From: Streptomyces sp. NBC_01216 | GTDB taxonomy: Bacteria > Actinomycetota > Actinomycetes > Streptomycetales > Streptomycetaceae | Length of the DNA: 64,000 nucleotides | Reading direction: 5' to 3' | NCBI RefSeq assembly: GCF_035994945.1 | Contig: NZ_CP108677.1 | Span: 6,324,001-6,388,000 of the forward strand | Shown: piece by piece, positions 25,744-35,018 of the stretch | Numbering within the stretch: position 1 is the first letter of the stretch | Layout: every line of letters starts with the position of its first letter | Notes under the pieces: model-generated | What the model was told of the DNA's origin: nothing | Databases searched by the model: none | What the model saw: only the letters and a program-made list of their open reading frames with translations | Made by a program: the position numbers and the translations under genes

Positions 25744-25771
25744 TTGACCTGGCGGGGCGCTGCGGTATGGT
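25744..25771 (+). promoter_or_regulatory. promoter of the orphan peptide-binding protein
   Basis: TTGACC (25744-25749), 16-bp spacer, TATGGT (25766-25771), followed by GAGGAG and a GTG start. Confidence 0.65.
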
Positions 25772-25804
25772 CGCTCGACCCATGGCTGAACGAGGAGCGT
25801 GCAC

Positions 25805-27382
25805 GTGTTCAACCGGACCAGTCTGCAGGCCGCTGCAGCCCTTGCGTCCATATCCCTGGTGTCCGGATGCAGCCTGATTTCGGGTAGTGAATCCACCGGG
25901 GAGCAGAGAATCGTCATCGGTACGACGAGTTCTCCCACCACCCTCGATCCAGCCGCTGCCTGGGACAATTCCTGGGAGCTTTTCCGGAACGTCTTCCAGA
26001 CGCTGGTGAGCTTCCCGACGGGCAGCACCGCGCCGCAGTCCGATGCGGCCGACTGCAAATTCAAGGACACATCCAGCCAGGTCTACGAATGCGTGCTCCA
26101 GGAGGGCCTGAAGTTCTCCAACGGGCACACTCTGGACGCCAAGGCGGTCGAGTACTCCATCGAGCGCATCCGCACGATCGCCCACGAGGGCGGTCCGAGC
26201 GGCCTGCTGGGCGCCCTGGACGAGATCGAGACCGTCGACGACCGCACGGTGGTCTTCAAGCTGAAGGAGCCGGACGCGACGTTCCCCTTCGTCCTCGCCA
26301 CTCCGGCGATGTCGCTGGTCGACCCGGCCGAGTACCCCGCCGACAAGCTCCGTGAGGACGGGAAGCTGGTCGGCTCGGGCCCCTACCTCCTCGACGAGTA
26401 CGTCGAGGGGAACAAGGCCGAGCTGACGAAGAACCCCAGCTACAAGGGATTCGCCGACCGCAAGAACGGTGGCGTGACCATTCGGTACTTCAAGGAGTCC
26501 GAGCCGATGGTCAACGCGCTGAGGAAGAAGGAGATCGACGCCACCTACCGCGGTCTGACCGCGGAGGAGGTCATCGGCTTCCAGGACGACAAGCCCGAGA
26601 ACGAGGGGCTCCAGCTTGTCGAGTCGCCGGGCTCGGACATCCGCTACCTCGTCTTCAACACCAAGGACCCGGCTATCGGGAAGGCGCCGGTCCGCAAGGC
26701 CATCGCACAGCTCGTCGACCGCAACGAACTGGTGGGCAAGGTCTACCAGGGCACGGCCGAGCCGCTGTACTCCATGATCCCCAAGGGTATCGTGGGGCAC
26801 ACCACCGAGTTCCTCGACCGCTTCGGCGAGCCAAGCGCCGACAAGGCCCGCGCGATTCTGCGGGATGCCGGGATCACCGAGCCCGTCAAGCTGACCTTCT
26901 GGTTCACCACCGACCGGTACGGCTCCGGCACGGCTCTCGAGTTCGCCGAGCTCAAGCGACAGCTGGAGGACTCCGGACTCTTCGAGGTGACCCTGCGCGG
27001 CAAGCCGTGGAAGGAGCTCTCGGCGGGCTTCAAGACCGGTAAGTACCCGGTCTTCGGCCGCGGCTGGTCCCCCGACTTCCCGGACCCGGACAACTTCATC
27101 GCGCCCTTCGTCGGCAAGGACAACGTGCTCCAGACGCCGTACGAGAGCCCGCGGATCACCGAGGAACTGCTCCCGAAGTCCCGGCGGGAGAGCAACCGCG
27201 GCGCGGTCATGGACGACTTCGAGGCGGCCGAGGAGATCATGGCGCAGGACGTCAGGCTGCTGCCGCTGTGGCAGGGCAAGCTCTACATCGCGGCCAGCGA
27301 GGACATCGGTGGGGCCGAGCGCGCGCTCGACCCGCAGACGGTCATGCAGCTGTGGGAGCTCAGCAAGCGGGCCAGCTGGTAG
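25805..27382 (+). CDS. orphan ABC peptide-binding lipoprotein (family 5 SBP)
   Basis: A 525-residue extracytoplasmic binding protein. The GTG at 25805 is preferred over that at 25799 because GAGGAG is then seven bases away. Signal peptide with lipobox LVSGC (Cys22); mature SBP_bac_5 domain starts IVIGTTSSPTTLDPAAAWDN. It uses noticeably more Lys and Glu than the binding protein at 12067 and is only distantly similar to it. There are no permease or ATPase genes on either side, so it must use a transporter encoded elsewhere, or act as an extracellular peptide sensor. Confidence 0.9.
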   Translation: MFNRTSLQAAAALASISLVSGCSLISGSESTGEQRIVIGTTSSPTTLDPAAAWDNSWELFRNVFQTLVSFPTGSTAPQSDAADCKFKDTSSQVYECVLQEGLKFSNGHTLDAKAVEYSIERIRTIAHEGGPSGLLGALDEIETVDDRTVVFKLKEPDATFPFVLATPAMSLVDPAEYPADKLREDGKLVGSGPYLLDEYVEGNKAELTKNPSYKGFADRKNGGVTIRYFKESEPMVNALRKKEIDATYRGLTAEEVIGFQDDKPENEGLQLVESPGSDIRYLVFNTKDPAIGKAPVRKAIAQLVDRNELVGKVYQGTAEPLYSMIPKGIVGHTTEFLDRFGEPSADKARAILRDAGITEPVKLTFWFTTDRYGSGTALEFAELKRQLEDSGLFEVTLRGKPWKELSAGFKTGKYPVFGRGWSPDFPDPDNFIAPFVGKDNVLQTPYESPRITEELLPKSRRESNRGAVMDDFEAAEEIMAQDVRLLPLWQGKLYIAASEDIGGAERALDPQTVMQLWELSKRASW

Positions 27383-27476
27383 GGCGTCCGCCGGAACCCT
27401 CGACGCGGATCGATGTCAGTGGCCCCCGGTAGGTTCCGTGTTCGTACGAAACGCATTCCTACCGGAGGTTGTTGAC

Positions 27477-28160
27477 GTGACCGACACCGACATGCTGCCC
27501 GCGTCCTGGAGCGGCGTCCTCGGCGAGGAGCTGGAGAAGCCGTACTTCGGGCAGCTCACCGAGTTCGTCGAGAAGGAGCGGGCCGAAGGGCCGGTCTACC
27601 CGCCTCGCGACGAGGTGTTCGCCGCCCTCGCGGCGACTCCGTACGACAAGGTGAAGGTCCTGGTCCTCGGCCAGGACCCCTACCACGGTGAGGGGCAGGG
27701 GCACGGCCTCTGCTTCTCCGTCCGGCCGGGTGTCAAGACCCCGCCGTCCCTCCGGAACATCTACAAGGAGATGCACGCGGAACTCGGCCACCCGGTGCCG
27801 GACAACGGCTATCTGATGCCGTGGGCCGAGCAGGGCGTCCTGCTGCTGAACGCGGTCCTCACGGTCCGTGCCGGCGAGGCGAACTCGCACAAGGGCCGGG
27901 GCTGGGAGAAGTTCACGGACGCGGTGATCTCCGCCGTGGCCTCCCGGCCGGACCCCGCCGTCTTCGTGCTCTGGGGGAACTACGCCCAGAAGAAGCTCCC
28001 GCTGATCGACGAGGCACGCCACGTCGTGGTCAAGGGGGCGCACCCCTCCCCGCTGTCGGCGAAGAAGTTCTTCGGCTCCCGCCCCTTCACTCAGATCGAC
28101 GAGGCGATCGCGGCGCAGGGGCACGAGCCGATCGACTGGCGCATCCCGGACCTCGGCTGA
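27477..28160 (+). CDS. ung: uracil-DNA glycosylase
   Basis: A 227-residue family-1 UDG that removes uracil from DNA in base excision repair. Diagnostic motifs are GQDPYHGEGQGHGLCFSV near residue 66, with the water-activating Asp, and GAHPSPLSAKKFFGSRPF near 188, with the catalytic His and minor-groove loop. GTG start with GGAGG eight bases upstream. The upstream region has a 10-bp palindrome TTCGTACGAA at 27441-27450, which does not match the actinobacterial LexA box. Confidence 0.95.
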   Translation: MTDTDMLPASWSGVLGEELEKPYFGQLTEFVEKERAEGPVYPPRDEVFAALAATPYDKVKVLVLGQDPYHGEGQGHGLCFSVRPGVKTPPSLRNIYKEMHAELGHPVPDNGYLMPWAEQGVLLLNAVLTVRAGEANSHKGRGWEKFTDAVISAVASRPDPAVFVLWGNYAQKKLPLIDEARHVVVKGAHPSPLSAKKFFGSRPFTQIDEAIAAQGHEPIDWRIPDLG

Positions 28161-28172
28161 CAGCGCTCCCCG

Positions 28173-28197
28173 CGCCGGGGCCGCCTCGGCCCCGGCG
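28173..28197. terminator. hairpin terminator after ung
   Basis: A perfect 10-bp stem (CGCCGGGGCC with its complement at 28188-28197) and 5-nt loop begin 13 bp after the ung stop. Confidence 0.7.
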
Positions 28198-28345
28198 GCC
28201 CGGAACGCCTCGTCCCCGGGGCCGTGGAAGCGCCGGCTGAGCCCGCCCGGCTGACAGGCCCGGGGTCGCGCCCGAGCCTGTGCCGCATCGGCCGCGGCTG
28301 CGGCTAGCGTCGGGGCGACCGGACGGACAGCAGGTGGAGGCCCCA

Positions 28346-28816
28346 GTGACCGAACAGCAGCAGGTGTCGGACGACGGCGTCATGACCAGGATCGGCCAGG
28401 CGACGATGCTGCTGCACGGTGGGGACCGGGAGGAGGCCCGCAACCGCCTCGGACGCTTGTGGGAGCAGCTCGGCCCGGACGGTGACCCCCTGCACCGCTG
28501 CACGCTCGCCCACTACATGGCGGACGCCCAGGACGACCCGGACTCCGAGCTGGCCTGGGACCTCCGGGCCTTGCTGGCAGCCGAGGGCCCGGGCGGCGAA
28601 CGGCGGGGAGACGACGCGGCCGTCGCGCTGCGGGCCCTCTCGCCCACCCTCCACCTGAACCTCGCCGTCGACTACCTGAAGGTGCTGCGCCCCGACGCGG
28701 CCCGGGTCCATCTGGACCGTGCCCTCGCGGCGTCGGAGTCGCTGGACGACGACGAGTACGGCTCCAGGGTCCGGGCCGCGATCGCGCGTCTGGAAGTACG
28801 GTTCCGCTCCCCGTGA
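28346..28816 (+). CDS. hypothetical TPR-like helical protein
   Basis: A 156-residue soluble, helix-rich protein with no catalytic motif. Segments such as LLHGGDREEARNRLGRLWEQ near 25 and VDYLKVLRPDAARVHLDRAL near 110 have the helix-turn-helix spacing of tetratricopeptide units. GTG start with GGAGG six bases upstream. I recognise it as a streptomycete conserved protein but know no function. Confidence 0.7.
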   Translation: MTEQQQVSDDGVMTRIGQATMLLHGGDREEARNRLGRLWEQLGPDGDPLHRCTLAHYMADAQDDPDSELAWDLRALLAAEGPGGERRGDDAAVALRALSPTLHLNLAVDYLKVLRPDAARVHLDRALAASESLDDDEYGSRVRAAIARLEVRFRSP

Positions 28817-28840
28817 CGGGGGACCCAGCGCCGTCCCGGC

Positions 28841-29323
28841 TCAGCGCCCGTAGGTGCCGTGGCAGATCCGCGTCTGGTCGCTGTCGGGCCGCCAGCCCCC
28901 GTACCGCTCGCCGAGCTCGCAGACGTCGGCGAGCGAGCGGGGCGGCTTCCGCGGCGGTTGCGCGATGTCCGGCGTGCCCGGTCGGCCGGGCCGCCCGGGG
29001 AGCGTGTCCGGTCGGCCGGGCTCCCCTTTCGCGGCCCCGGTCCCGGGTTCCCGCCACTCCGGTGTGGCGGCCCGGGGCCTCCGCGAGGCCCGGGGCGCCG
29101 GTGCCGGCGGCGTGGACGGGGGAGGGGGCAGGGCCGCCTCGAGGGCCTCGCGGGCCGGTTCCTCGACGATCTGCCGCGCCGCCTCCCGGACGCCGTGTCC
29201 GGTCCTTCCGGACGGCTCGGGGACGGGGGGCCGCGCCTCCACCGAGACACAGCCGGAGAGGGCAGCCACGGCGACCCCGGCCAGGACCCTCACCGCGGTT
29301 CTGGTTCGTTGCACGCGCGTCAC
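28841..29323 (-). CDS. small proline-rich lipoprotein, unknown function
   Basis: About 160 residues. The N-terminus (AVRVLAGVAVAALSGCVSV) is a lipoprotein signal with Cys near residue 25; then a Pro/Arg/Gly-rich linker and a short C-terminal globular patch LADVCELGERYGGWRPDSDQ with TRICHGTYGR at the end, containing two cysteines likely to pair outside the cell. The start is uncertain among GTG codons at 29323 and 29314, none with a good ribosome site. Family not recognised. Confidence 0.62.
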   Translation of the reverse strand: MTRVQRTRTAVRVLAGVAVAALSGCVSVEARPPVPEPSGRTGHGVREAARQIVEEPAREALEAALPPPPSTPPAPAPRASRRPRAATPEWREPGTGAAKGEPGRPDTLPGRPGRPGTPDIAQPPRKPPRSLADVCELGERYGGWRPDSDQTRICHGTYGR

Positions 29324-29588
29324 TCTGCTGCCCGCCGCTGATCTTCGCACCCCCGCCGGCCGGGAATACCCCGTACGGGTGATGGTGGCGATCCGGGTGA
29401 CGCCCGCGGAAGCGGTGGGGCGAGCTCCGGCCGGGCGGCCGGGCATCCGCCGGCCCAGCCGTCGCCCGCCGCGGCAGCGCGGACCGGCGCACCCCGTGGA
29501 CCCGGGCCCCGCCCCCGTATGCTGACCAGCGGGGACACCGCACCGTCGACGTCCGGCGGCACAGCACCCACGACGAGGGAGAACGCCC

Positions 29589-30494
29589 GTGAAGGTCGGC
29601 TGCATCGGACTCGGCGACATCGCGCGGAAGGCATACCTCCCGGTCCTCGCCGCGCTGCCCGGAGTCGAGCCGCACCTCCAGACACGGACACGTGCCACCC
29701 TGGACCGCGTCGCCGACGCCCACCGCGTTCCGCCCGCCCAACGGCACGTCGACCTCGACTCCCTGCTGGCCGCGGGAATCGACGCGGCCTTCGTCCACGC
29801 CCCGACCTCCGCGCACGCCGAGATCACCACACGGCTTCTACGGGCCGGGGTGCCGACCTACGTGGACAAGCCGCTCGCGTACGGCTACGAGGACTCGGTG
29901 CGCCTGGTGGAACTCGCCGAGGAGCGCCGCGTGGGCCTGACGGTGGGCTTCAACCGCCGCCTGGCGCCCGCCTACGCCCAGTGCGCCGACCACCCCCGCG
30001 AACTGATCCTCATGCAGAAGAACCGGATCGGGCTTCCCGAGGACCCCCGCACCCTCGTCCTGGACGACTTCATCCACGTCGTCGACACCCTGCGCTTCCT
30101 GCTCCCGGGGGTGGTCGAGCACACCGACGTGCGAGCCCGGGTCCGCGACGGGCTGATGCACCACGTCGTGCTCCAGCTCTCCGGCGACGGTTTCACCGCC
30201 ATCGGCATGATGAACCGGATGAACGGTTCCACCGAGGAGATCCTCGAGGTCTCCGGACAGGACACCAAGCGTCAGGTCCTCAACCTCGCGGACGTCGTGG
30301 ACCACAAGGGGCAGCCCACCGTCCGCCGACGCGGGGACTGGGTGCCCGTCGCGCGCCAGCGCGGCATCGAACAGGCGGTGCTGGCCTTCCTCGACGCCGT
30401 ACGGGCCGGCGAGCGGCCCAGCGCACGGGACGCGCTGCTCACCCACGAGCTGTGCGAGCGCGTGGTCCGCGAGGCCCTGACGCAGGCTTCCTGA
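29589..30494 (+). CDS. Gfo/Idh/MocA-family oxidoreductase
   Basis: A 301-residue NAD(P)-dependent protein. The N-terminal Rossmann domain starts MKVGCIGLGDIARKAYLPVL; AGVPTYVDKPLAYGYEDSVR near 90 contains the conserved EKP-type motif as DKP, with the substrate-orienting Lys. The C-terminal domain has DDFIHVVDTLRFLLPG near 155. Family members oxidise sugars, inositols or related alcohols, but this one is shorter than many and its substrate is unknown. GGGAG lies upstream of the GTG. Its 3' end overlaps the convergent lnt gene by 56 bp. Confidence 0.83.
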   Translation: MKVGCIGLGDIARKAYLPVLAALPGVEPHLQTRTRATLDRVADAHRVPPAQRHVDLDSLLAAGIDAAFVHAPTSAHAEITTRLLRAGVPTYVDKPLAYGYEDSVRLVELAEERRVGLTVGFNRRLAPAYAQCADHPRELILMQKNRIGLPEDPRTLVLDDFIHVVDTLRFLLPGVVEHTDVRARVRDGLMHHVVLQLSGDGFTAIGMMNRMNGSTEEILEVSGQDTKRQVLNLADVVDHKGQPTVRRRGDWVPVARQRGIEQAVLAFLDAVRAGERPSARDALLTHELCERVVREALTQAS

Positions 30495-32085
30495 AGGCAC
30501 CGGCGCCCTCGGCCGCGCCGAGCAGGGCCAGGACGCCCAGCGCGGCGTACAGCGCCCAGTCGCCGTAGCGGACGTACGGCGTGGAGCCCCCCGACAGGGG
30601 GAGGTCGTAGACCGCCGTCGCGCTCTCGCCCGTCCCCAGCGGAGCGCCGACGCGGGCTCCGTCCGGGCCGTAGGCGGCGCTGACGCCGGTCAGCGTCGCG
30701 TGCACGACCGGGCGGCCGGTCTCCGCCGCGCGCAACGCCGCCAGCGAGGCGTGCTGCCCGGGCGCCCAGCTGTCCTGGAACGTCGAGGTCGCCGACTGCG
30801 TCACCAGCAGACCCGCGCCGTCCCGCGCGAGCCGCCTGCTCAGATCGGGGAACGCCGACTCGAAGCACACCAGCGGGCCGACCCGCAGCGCCGGACCGCC
30901 CTCGGACGGCAGCTCCATCACGACCGCCTCGGTACCCCGGCGGCGGTCCTCGCCCGCCGCCTCGCCGACCGAGGTCACCCAGCCGAGCACCGCTCGGGCC
31001 GGGACGTACTCGCCGAAGGGAACCAGCCGCATCTTGTCGTAGCGGGCTCCGGTCGGGCCCCCTTCATCGATCAGCACGCTGCTCTTGAAGATGCCCGGCC
31101 GGTCCGATCGCCGCGCGTCGACATTGACCAGGACCGGCGCCCCCACCGCGCGGGAGAGAGCGGTCAGCCGGGCCGCCAGCTCGGGCCGGGCGGCCAGGTC
31201 CGCGCCGACGCTGCTCTCGCCCCAGACAACGAGATCGACGTCCCGCCCGACGAGTGCGAGGGTCAGCTCCTCCCCGCGCGCGAAGCGCCGGTCCGCCCCT
31301 CCGGAACCGTCGAACACCCCGGGCTGCACCACGGCCACCCGGACCGTGCCCCGCACGGGTGGGGGTCCGGCTCCCCACCAGAACAGGCCGGTGGTGAGCG
31401 CGCACACCATCAGCCCGGCCAGCGCCGTGATCCGTACGGCGGCCTCCGACACGAGGAGGGTCACGGCGGTGTTGACCGCCACCACCAGCAGGCTCACCAG
31501 CCAGACACCGCCGATCGAGGCGAGCCGCAGCGCCGGCGCCACCTGCCACTGGCTCGCGCCGAGCAGACCCCACGGTCCGCCGAGACCCTCCCAGGAACGG
31601 GCCAGTTCGATCACCAGCCAGCCTGCCGGGACCACGGCCAGTGCTGCGGCGGCCCGCGCGGCGGACGGCCCGTACCCGAGCATCACGCGTACCAGCCAGC
31701 CCCACGGCAGCCACAGCAATCCCAGCAGAGCGGCCAGCACGAAGAGGAACACGTGCAGACTCGGGAGCAGCCAGTGGTGCAGGGCCAGCACGAACCCCAG
31801 ACCTCCCAGCCAGCCCTCCAGCGCCGCCCGCCGTGCGGTGGGGGCGGTCCGGAGCAGCAGCATCCACGGGACGAGCGCGACGTACGCGAACCACCACAGG
31901 GAGGGAGCGGGGAAGGCGAGCACGGGCAGCGCGCCGGCGACGACCGCCCCGGCGGAGCGGGCGGCGCCGGCCCGGCGCCGCCCGACCGTCGCCGGGCCGC
32001 GTCCGGCACCTTCCCGGCCTTCCGGGCACCCCGTCCCGCCGTCCTCCCCGGCCGACGGAGCGCGCCCGCCGAACGGAATCCGCAT
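30439..32085 (-). CDS. lnt: apolipoprotein N-acyltransferase
   Basis: A 548-residue membrane enzyme that adds the third acyl chain to lipoprotein N-termini. Seven to eight membrane spans (about 35-225) are followed by an external nitrilase-fold domain (from about residue 245, VRVAVVQPGVFDG) with the catalytic Glu in LVVWGESSVG, Lys in RYDKMRLVPFGEYVP and Cys in GPLVCFESAFPD. The ATG at 32085 has GGGAGG seven bases upstream, better than the upstream in-frame start at 32151. Actinobacteria have several Lnt homologues; whether this is the main one is unknown. It does not carry the dolichol-phosphate mannosyltransferase fusion seen in mycobacteria. Confidence 0.9.
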   Translation of the reverse strand: MRIPFGGRAPSAGEDGGTGCPEGREGAGRGPATVGRRRAGAARSAGAVVAGALPVLAFPAPSLWWFAYVALVPWMLLLRTAPTARRAALEGWLGGLGFVLALHHWLLPSLHVFLFVLAALLGLLWLPWGWLVRVMLGYGPSAARAAAALAVVPAGWLVIELARSWEGLGGPWGLLGASQWQVAPALRLASIGGVWLVSLLVVAVNTAVTLLVSEAAVRITALAGLMVCALTTGLFWWGAGPPPVRGTVRVAVVQPGVFDGSGGADRRFARGEELTLALVGRDVDLVVWGESSVGADLAARPELAARLTALSRAVGAPVLVNVDARRSDRPGIFKSSVLIDEGGPTGARYDKMRLVPFGEYVPARAVLGWVTSVGEAAGEDRRRGTEAVVMELPSEGGPALRVGPLVCFESAFPDLSRRLARDGAGLLVTQSATSTFQDSWAPGQHASLAALRAAETGRPVVHATLTGVSAAYGPDGARVGAPLGTGESATAVYDLPLSGGSTPYVRYGDWALYAALGVLALLGAAEGAGAFRKPASGPRGPRARTARG

Positions 32086-32135
32086 GCCGCGCCTCCCGGT
32101 GTCGCCTCCAGTGTGCGCGGAGTGCGCGCGGGCGG

Positions 32136-32573
32136 CTACGGGCGGCGCCACTTCTCGCGGACGACGACCGAGCTCAGCCGCCAGCCGGCGTCCGTGCGCC
32201 GCAGGGCGAAGGAGTACCGTCCTCCGCAGACGAAGTCCTCCCCTGACTCGAGCCTCATGGGGTTCACGTAGTCGGCCCGGACCTCCGCGCCGTCGCCCGG
32301 GTACCCGCCGAGGTCCTCGATGCGGACGCGCCGGTTGACGATGAGGTGCTGGCGGACCGGGAACAGCCGCATCGTCGCGGCGAGCCAGTCGGCCACCTCG
32401 GACGCCGGGCCCTCCACACCTCCCGATCCGCGGTAGTCGGCACGGCCGTCGCCCGTGAACAGCGCCCGGTAGGCCGCCCAGTCGGAGTCGTCCACGGCCG
32501 CCGCGTACCCGGTGACCACGTCGTCGATGGCCAGGCGGTCCATCACGGTAGCGAGATCCACGCGCTGCGTCAT
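32136..32573 (-). CDS. SnoaL-like / NTF2-fold protein
   Basis: A 145-residue cone-fold protein. DDVVTGYAAAVDDSDWAAYR near residue 17 and the end GRYSFALRRTDAGWRLSSVV match SnoaL_4/nuclear transport factor 2-like proteins, which include polyketide cyclases, dehydratases and many proteins without known activity. The ATG at 32573 lacks a good ribosome site. It is divergent from the flavin-reductase gene 81 bp away. Confidence 0.78.
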   Translation of the reverse strand: MTQRVDLATVMDRLAIDDVVTGYAAAVDDSDWAAYRALFTGDGRADYRGSGGVEGPASEVADWLAATMRLFPVRQHLIVNRRVRIEDLGGYPGDGAEVRADYVNPMRLESGEDFVCGGRYSFALRRTDAGWRLSSVVVREKWRRP

Positions 32574-32654
32574 CGGCTCAGTGTCGGTGAGCGGAGGCGG
32601 CGGGCCAAGAGGCGTGCCGCGACGACAGGGGCGGATACCGGTCATACTTCCGGG

Positions 32655-33248
32655 ATGCGTATCGACTTCGATCCCGGCCACAGTGACCGGAACTCCTTCT
32701 ACCGGTTGCTCACGGCCACGGTGGTTCCCCGGCCGATCGCCTGGATCTCCACCACCTCGGCGGACGGCACCGACAACCTGGCCCCGCACTCCTTCTTCAC
32801 GATCTCCGCGGTGGCGCCGCCGGTGGTGCAGTTCACGTCGGTGGGCCGCAAGGACTCGCTGCGGAACATCGAGGACACGGGCGCGTTCGTGGTGAACCTG
32901 GCGCCCGAGCCGCTCTTCGAGCAGATCAACGCCACCGCGACCGACTTCCCGCGCGGCGTGAGCGAGTTCGACGCCTGTGGTGTGGAGCGCGAGCCGAGCC
33001 TGCGGGTCAAACCGCCGCGGGTGGCGCGGGCGCCGGTGGCCCTCGAGTGCGAACTGCACAGCACGCTGCGGATCGGTGACTCCACGGTCGTCTTCGGCCG
33101 GGTGGTGCACGCGGCCGTCGATGAGGAGGTCATGGCCGACGGACATCCGGAGATCACCCTCATGAAGCCCCTCACGCGTCTGGGCCGGAACGAATGGGGC
33201 ACCCTCGGCGGCATCCGCGAGATCGCCCGGGTCCCGTACGAGGCGTAG
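32655..33248 (+). CDS. flavin reductase-family split-barrel protein
   Basis: A 197-residue protein of the flavin reductase-like FMN-binding family: TATVVPRPIAWISTTSADGT near residue 22, NLAPHSFFTISAVAPPVVQF near 43, and KDSLRNIEDTGAFVVNLAP near 68. C-terminal ITLMKPLTRLGRNEWGTLG is typical of a subgroup of unknown physiological role. CATACT at 32643-32648 lies six bases before the ATG, suggesting a leaderless transcript. Confidence 0.85.
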   Translation: MRIDFDPGHSDRNSFYRLLTATVVPRPIAWISTTSADGTDNLAPHSFFTISAVAPPVVQFTSVGRKDSLRNIEDTGAFVVNLAPEPLFEQINATATDFPRGVSEFDACGVEREPSLRVKPPRVARAPVALECELHSTLRIGDSTVVFGRVVHAAVDEEVMADGHPEITLMKPLTRLGRNEWGTLGGIREIARVPYEA

Positions 33249-33323
33249 CGGAGGGTCGGATCCCCTGAGGCCCGGCGATACGCCGCCCGGTCTCCCGGGC
33301 GTGGTCCTCGTGGGCGCGGTCGG

Positions 33324-33539
33324 TCACGCGGCCTCCCACCGGTGGGGCAGGCCGCCGCGCCACTCGACGAGACGCGGGTCGTCCAGGATCGTGTCGGCGT
33401 CGTCGAGTCCGGCGCGGCGCAGGAACTCGACGAGGTCGGTGTCGTGGTGCGCGAGTCCCACGATCCGTCCCCGGACGGTGACGCGGCGCCCCCCTCCGGG
33501 GGAGGGGCGGTGCACGACGACGGGTGCTTGCCAGGCCAT
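33324..33539 (-). CDS. small conserved hypothetical protein
   Basis: 71 residues, MAWQAPVVVHRPSP at the start and WRGGLPHRWE at the end. It has a short basic N-terminus and a region RRVTVRGRIVGLAHHDTDLV that looks like a small beta-barrel. I recall near-identical short proteins in other streptomycetes; function unknown. An isolated gene. Confidence 0.62.
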   Translation of the reverse strand: MAWQAPVVVHRPSPGGGRRVTVRGRIVGLAHHDTDLVEFLRRAGLDDADTILDDPRLVEWRGGLPHRWEAA

Positions 33540-33837
33540 GGTCCCAGGGTGCGCCGGGTGGCCGCACCCCGCCCGACGTGAGGACAGGCGCCCCGCGCGC
33601 ACGGGGTGTGAACGGGGCACTCCGGCCCGCCCCGCGCACACGGTCGCGGGCTGCGGGCCGCGGCGGGAGGATCGGGAGGTCCGTCCGGGCAGGCCCGGCG
33701 GAGCGGCGACTCCGGATCACCCCCCGAGTCCGGCGAGCCGCCCCGGTCCGGGGTGTCGCCCGGCGCCCTTCCGGACGGACGCCGGAGCGAAGCACGCGGC
33801 GCCACCACCCGGGCGGGGAACTGCCCCGCGCTCCGGG
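33540..33837. other. intergenic stretch without a gene
   Basis: Very GC-rich; I see no supported ORF, hairpin or promoter. Confidence 0.5.
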
Positions 33838-34710
33838 TCAGCCCGCCGACTCGCCCGCGTGCGGGCTCAGGGCGTCCGTGCCGACGAGGACGAACAGCAG
33901 GATGCCGAGCAGGATCCGGTAGATCACGAAGGGCATGAAGGACTTCGTGGTGATGAACTTCATGAACCAGGCGATCACGGCGTAGCCGACGGCGAACGCG
34001 ACGACCGTGGCGAAGATCGTCGGTCCCCAGGAGACGTGTCCCTCGCCCGCGTCCTTGAGTTCGTAGACGCCGGAGGCGAGGACCGCGGGGATGGCGAGCA
34101 GGAACGAGTAACGGGCCGCCGATTCTCGGGTGTAGCCCATCAGCAGACCGCCGGAGATCGTCGCGCCGGAGCGGGAGACGCCGGGGATGAGCGCCATCGC
34201 CTGGCAGACGCCGTAGATCAGGCCGTCGCGGACGCCGAGGTCCTTGAGCGTCTTGCGCTCACGGACCACGCGGTGGCGGCCCCCGGCCTCGTCGCGGGCC
34301 GCCAGCCGGTCGGCGACGCCGAGGACGACGCCCATCACGATGAGGGTGGTGGCGATCAGCCGCAGATCCCGGAAGGGGCCTTCGATCTGGTCCTTGAGGG
34401 TGATGCCCAGGACACCGATCGGTATCGATCCGACGATGACCAGCCAGCCCATCTGGGCGTCGTGGTCGGCGCGCCTCGCCTTGTCGTGCAGGGAGGCGAA
34501 CCAGGCGGTGAGGATCCGCGCGATGTCCTTGCGGAAGTAGATCAGGACGGCGGTCTCCGTGCCGATCTGCGTGATGGCGGTGAAGGCCGCGCCCGGGTCC
34601 TGCCAGCCGGCGAAGGCGGCGGTGAGCCGCAGGTGCGCGCTGGAGGAGATGGGTAGGAACTCCGTCAGCCCCTGGACGAGTCCGAGGATGAATGATTCGA
34701 ACCAACTCAT
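33838..34710 (-). CDS. uppP: undecaprenyl-diphosphate phosphatase
   Basis: A 290-residue membrane protein that recycles the lipid carrier of peptidoglycan synthesis; overexpression gives bacitracin resistance (BacA). Both family motifs are present: LGLVQGLTEFLPISSSAHL at residues 9-27 and GVCQAMALIPGVSRSGATIS near 165-185, holding the catalytic Glu, Ser and Arg residues. About eight membrane spans. Length is normal. Monocistronic. Confidence 0.95.
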   Translation of the reverse strand: MSWFESFILGLVQGLTEFLPISSSAHLRLTAAFAGWQDPGAAFTAITQIGTETAVLIYFRKDIARILTAWFASLHDKARRADHDAQMGWLVIVGSIPIGVLGITLKDQIEGPFRDLRLIATTLIVMGVVLGVADRLAARDEAGGRHRVVRERKTLKDLGVRDGLIYGVCQAMALIPGVSRSGATISGGLLMGYTRESAARYSFLLAIPAVLASGVYELKDAGEGHVSWGPTIFATVVAFAVGYAVIAWFMKFITTKSFMPFVIYRILLGILLFVLVGTDALSPHAGESAG

Positions 34711-35018
34711 GGGGCTAGGGCCGTCCCGAATGTGCTCGTGCGGTCAGTGGAGGGTCACGCTCAAGGTCACGCCGAAGGCCGTGCCCCGTGCCGTGCGTGG
34801 GGTCACGCGGAGGCTCGGTACACGGCCGCGGTGGTGGCGCAGGAGATCCACCGCCGGTCGGAGCGCAGCGTACCGCCCCAAGATGACGCGCCCGTTCGCA
34901 GGTCGGACGCGAGGGCCCGCCGGCCCGGAGCGGGCTCCGTGAAAAGAGTGGGGCCCGGCGGGGGGACCGGGCATTCGGTCCGCCGAGTGGGGAGGGGCGG
35001 CGGGGCGGGGGCGGCCGG
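34711..35018. other. intergenic stretch without a gene
   Basis: Between two minus-strand genes. Only a weak 6-bp hairpin near 34955-34975 is visible; no ORF or promoter is supported. Confidence 0.45.

Noticed and set aside
27441..27450. TTCGTACGAA upstream of ung as an SOS box
   Set aside because: It does not fit the actinobacterial LexA pattern CGAAC-N4-GTTCG, and a similar 10-mer occurs inside a coding region at about 38354.
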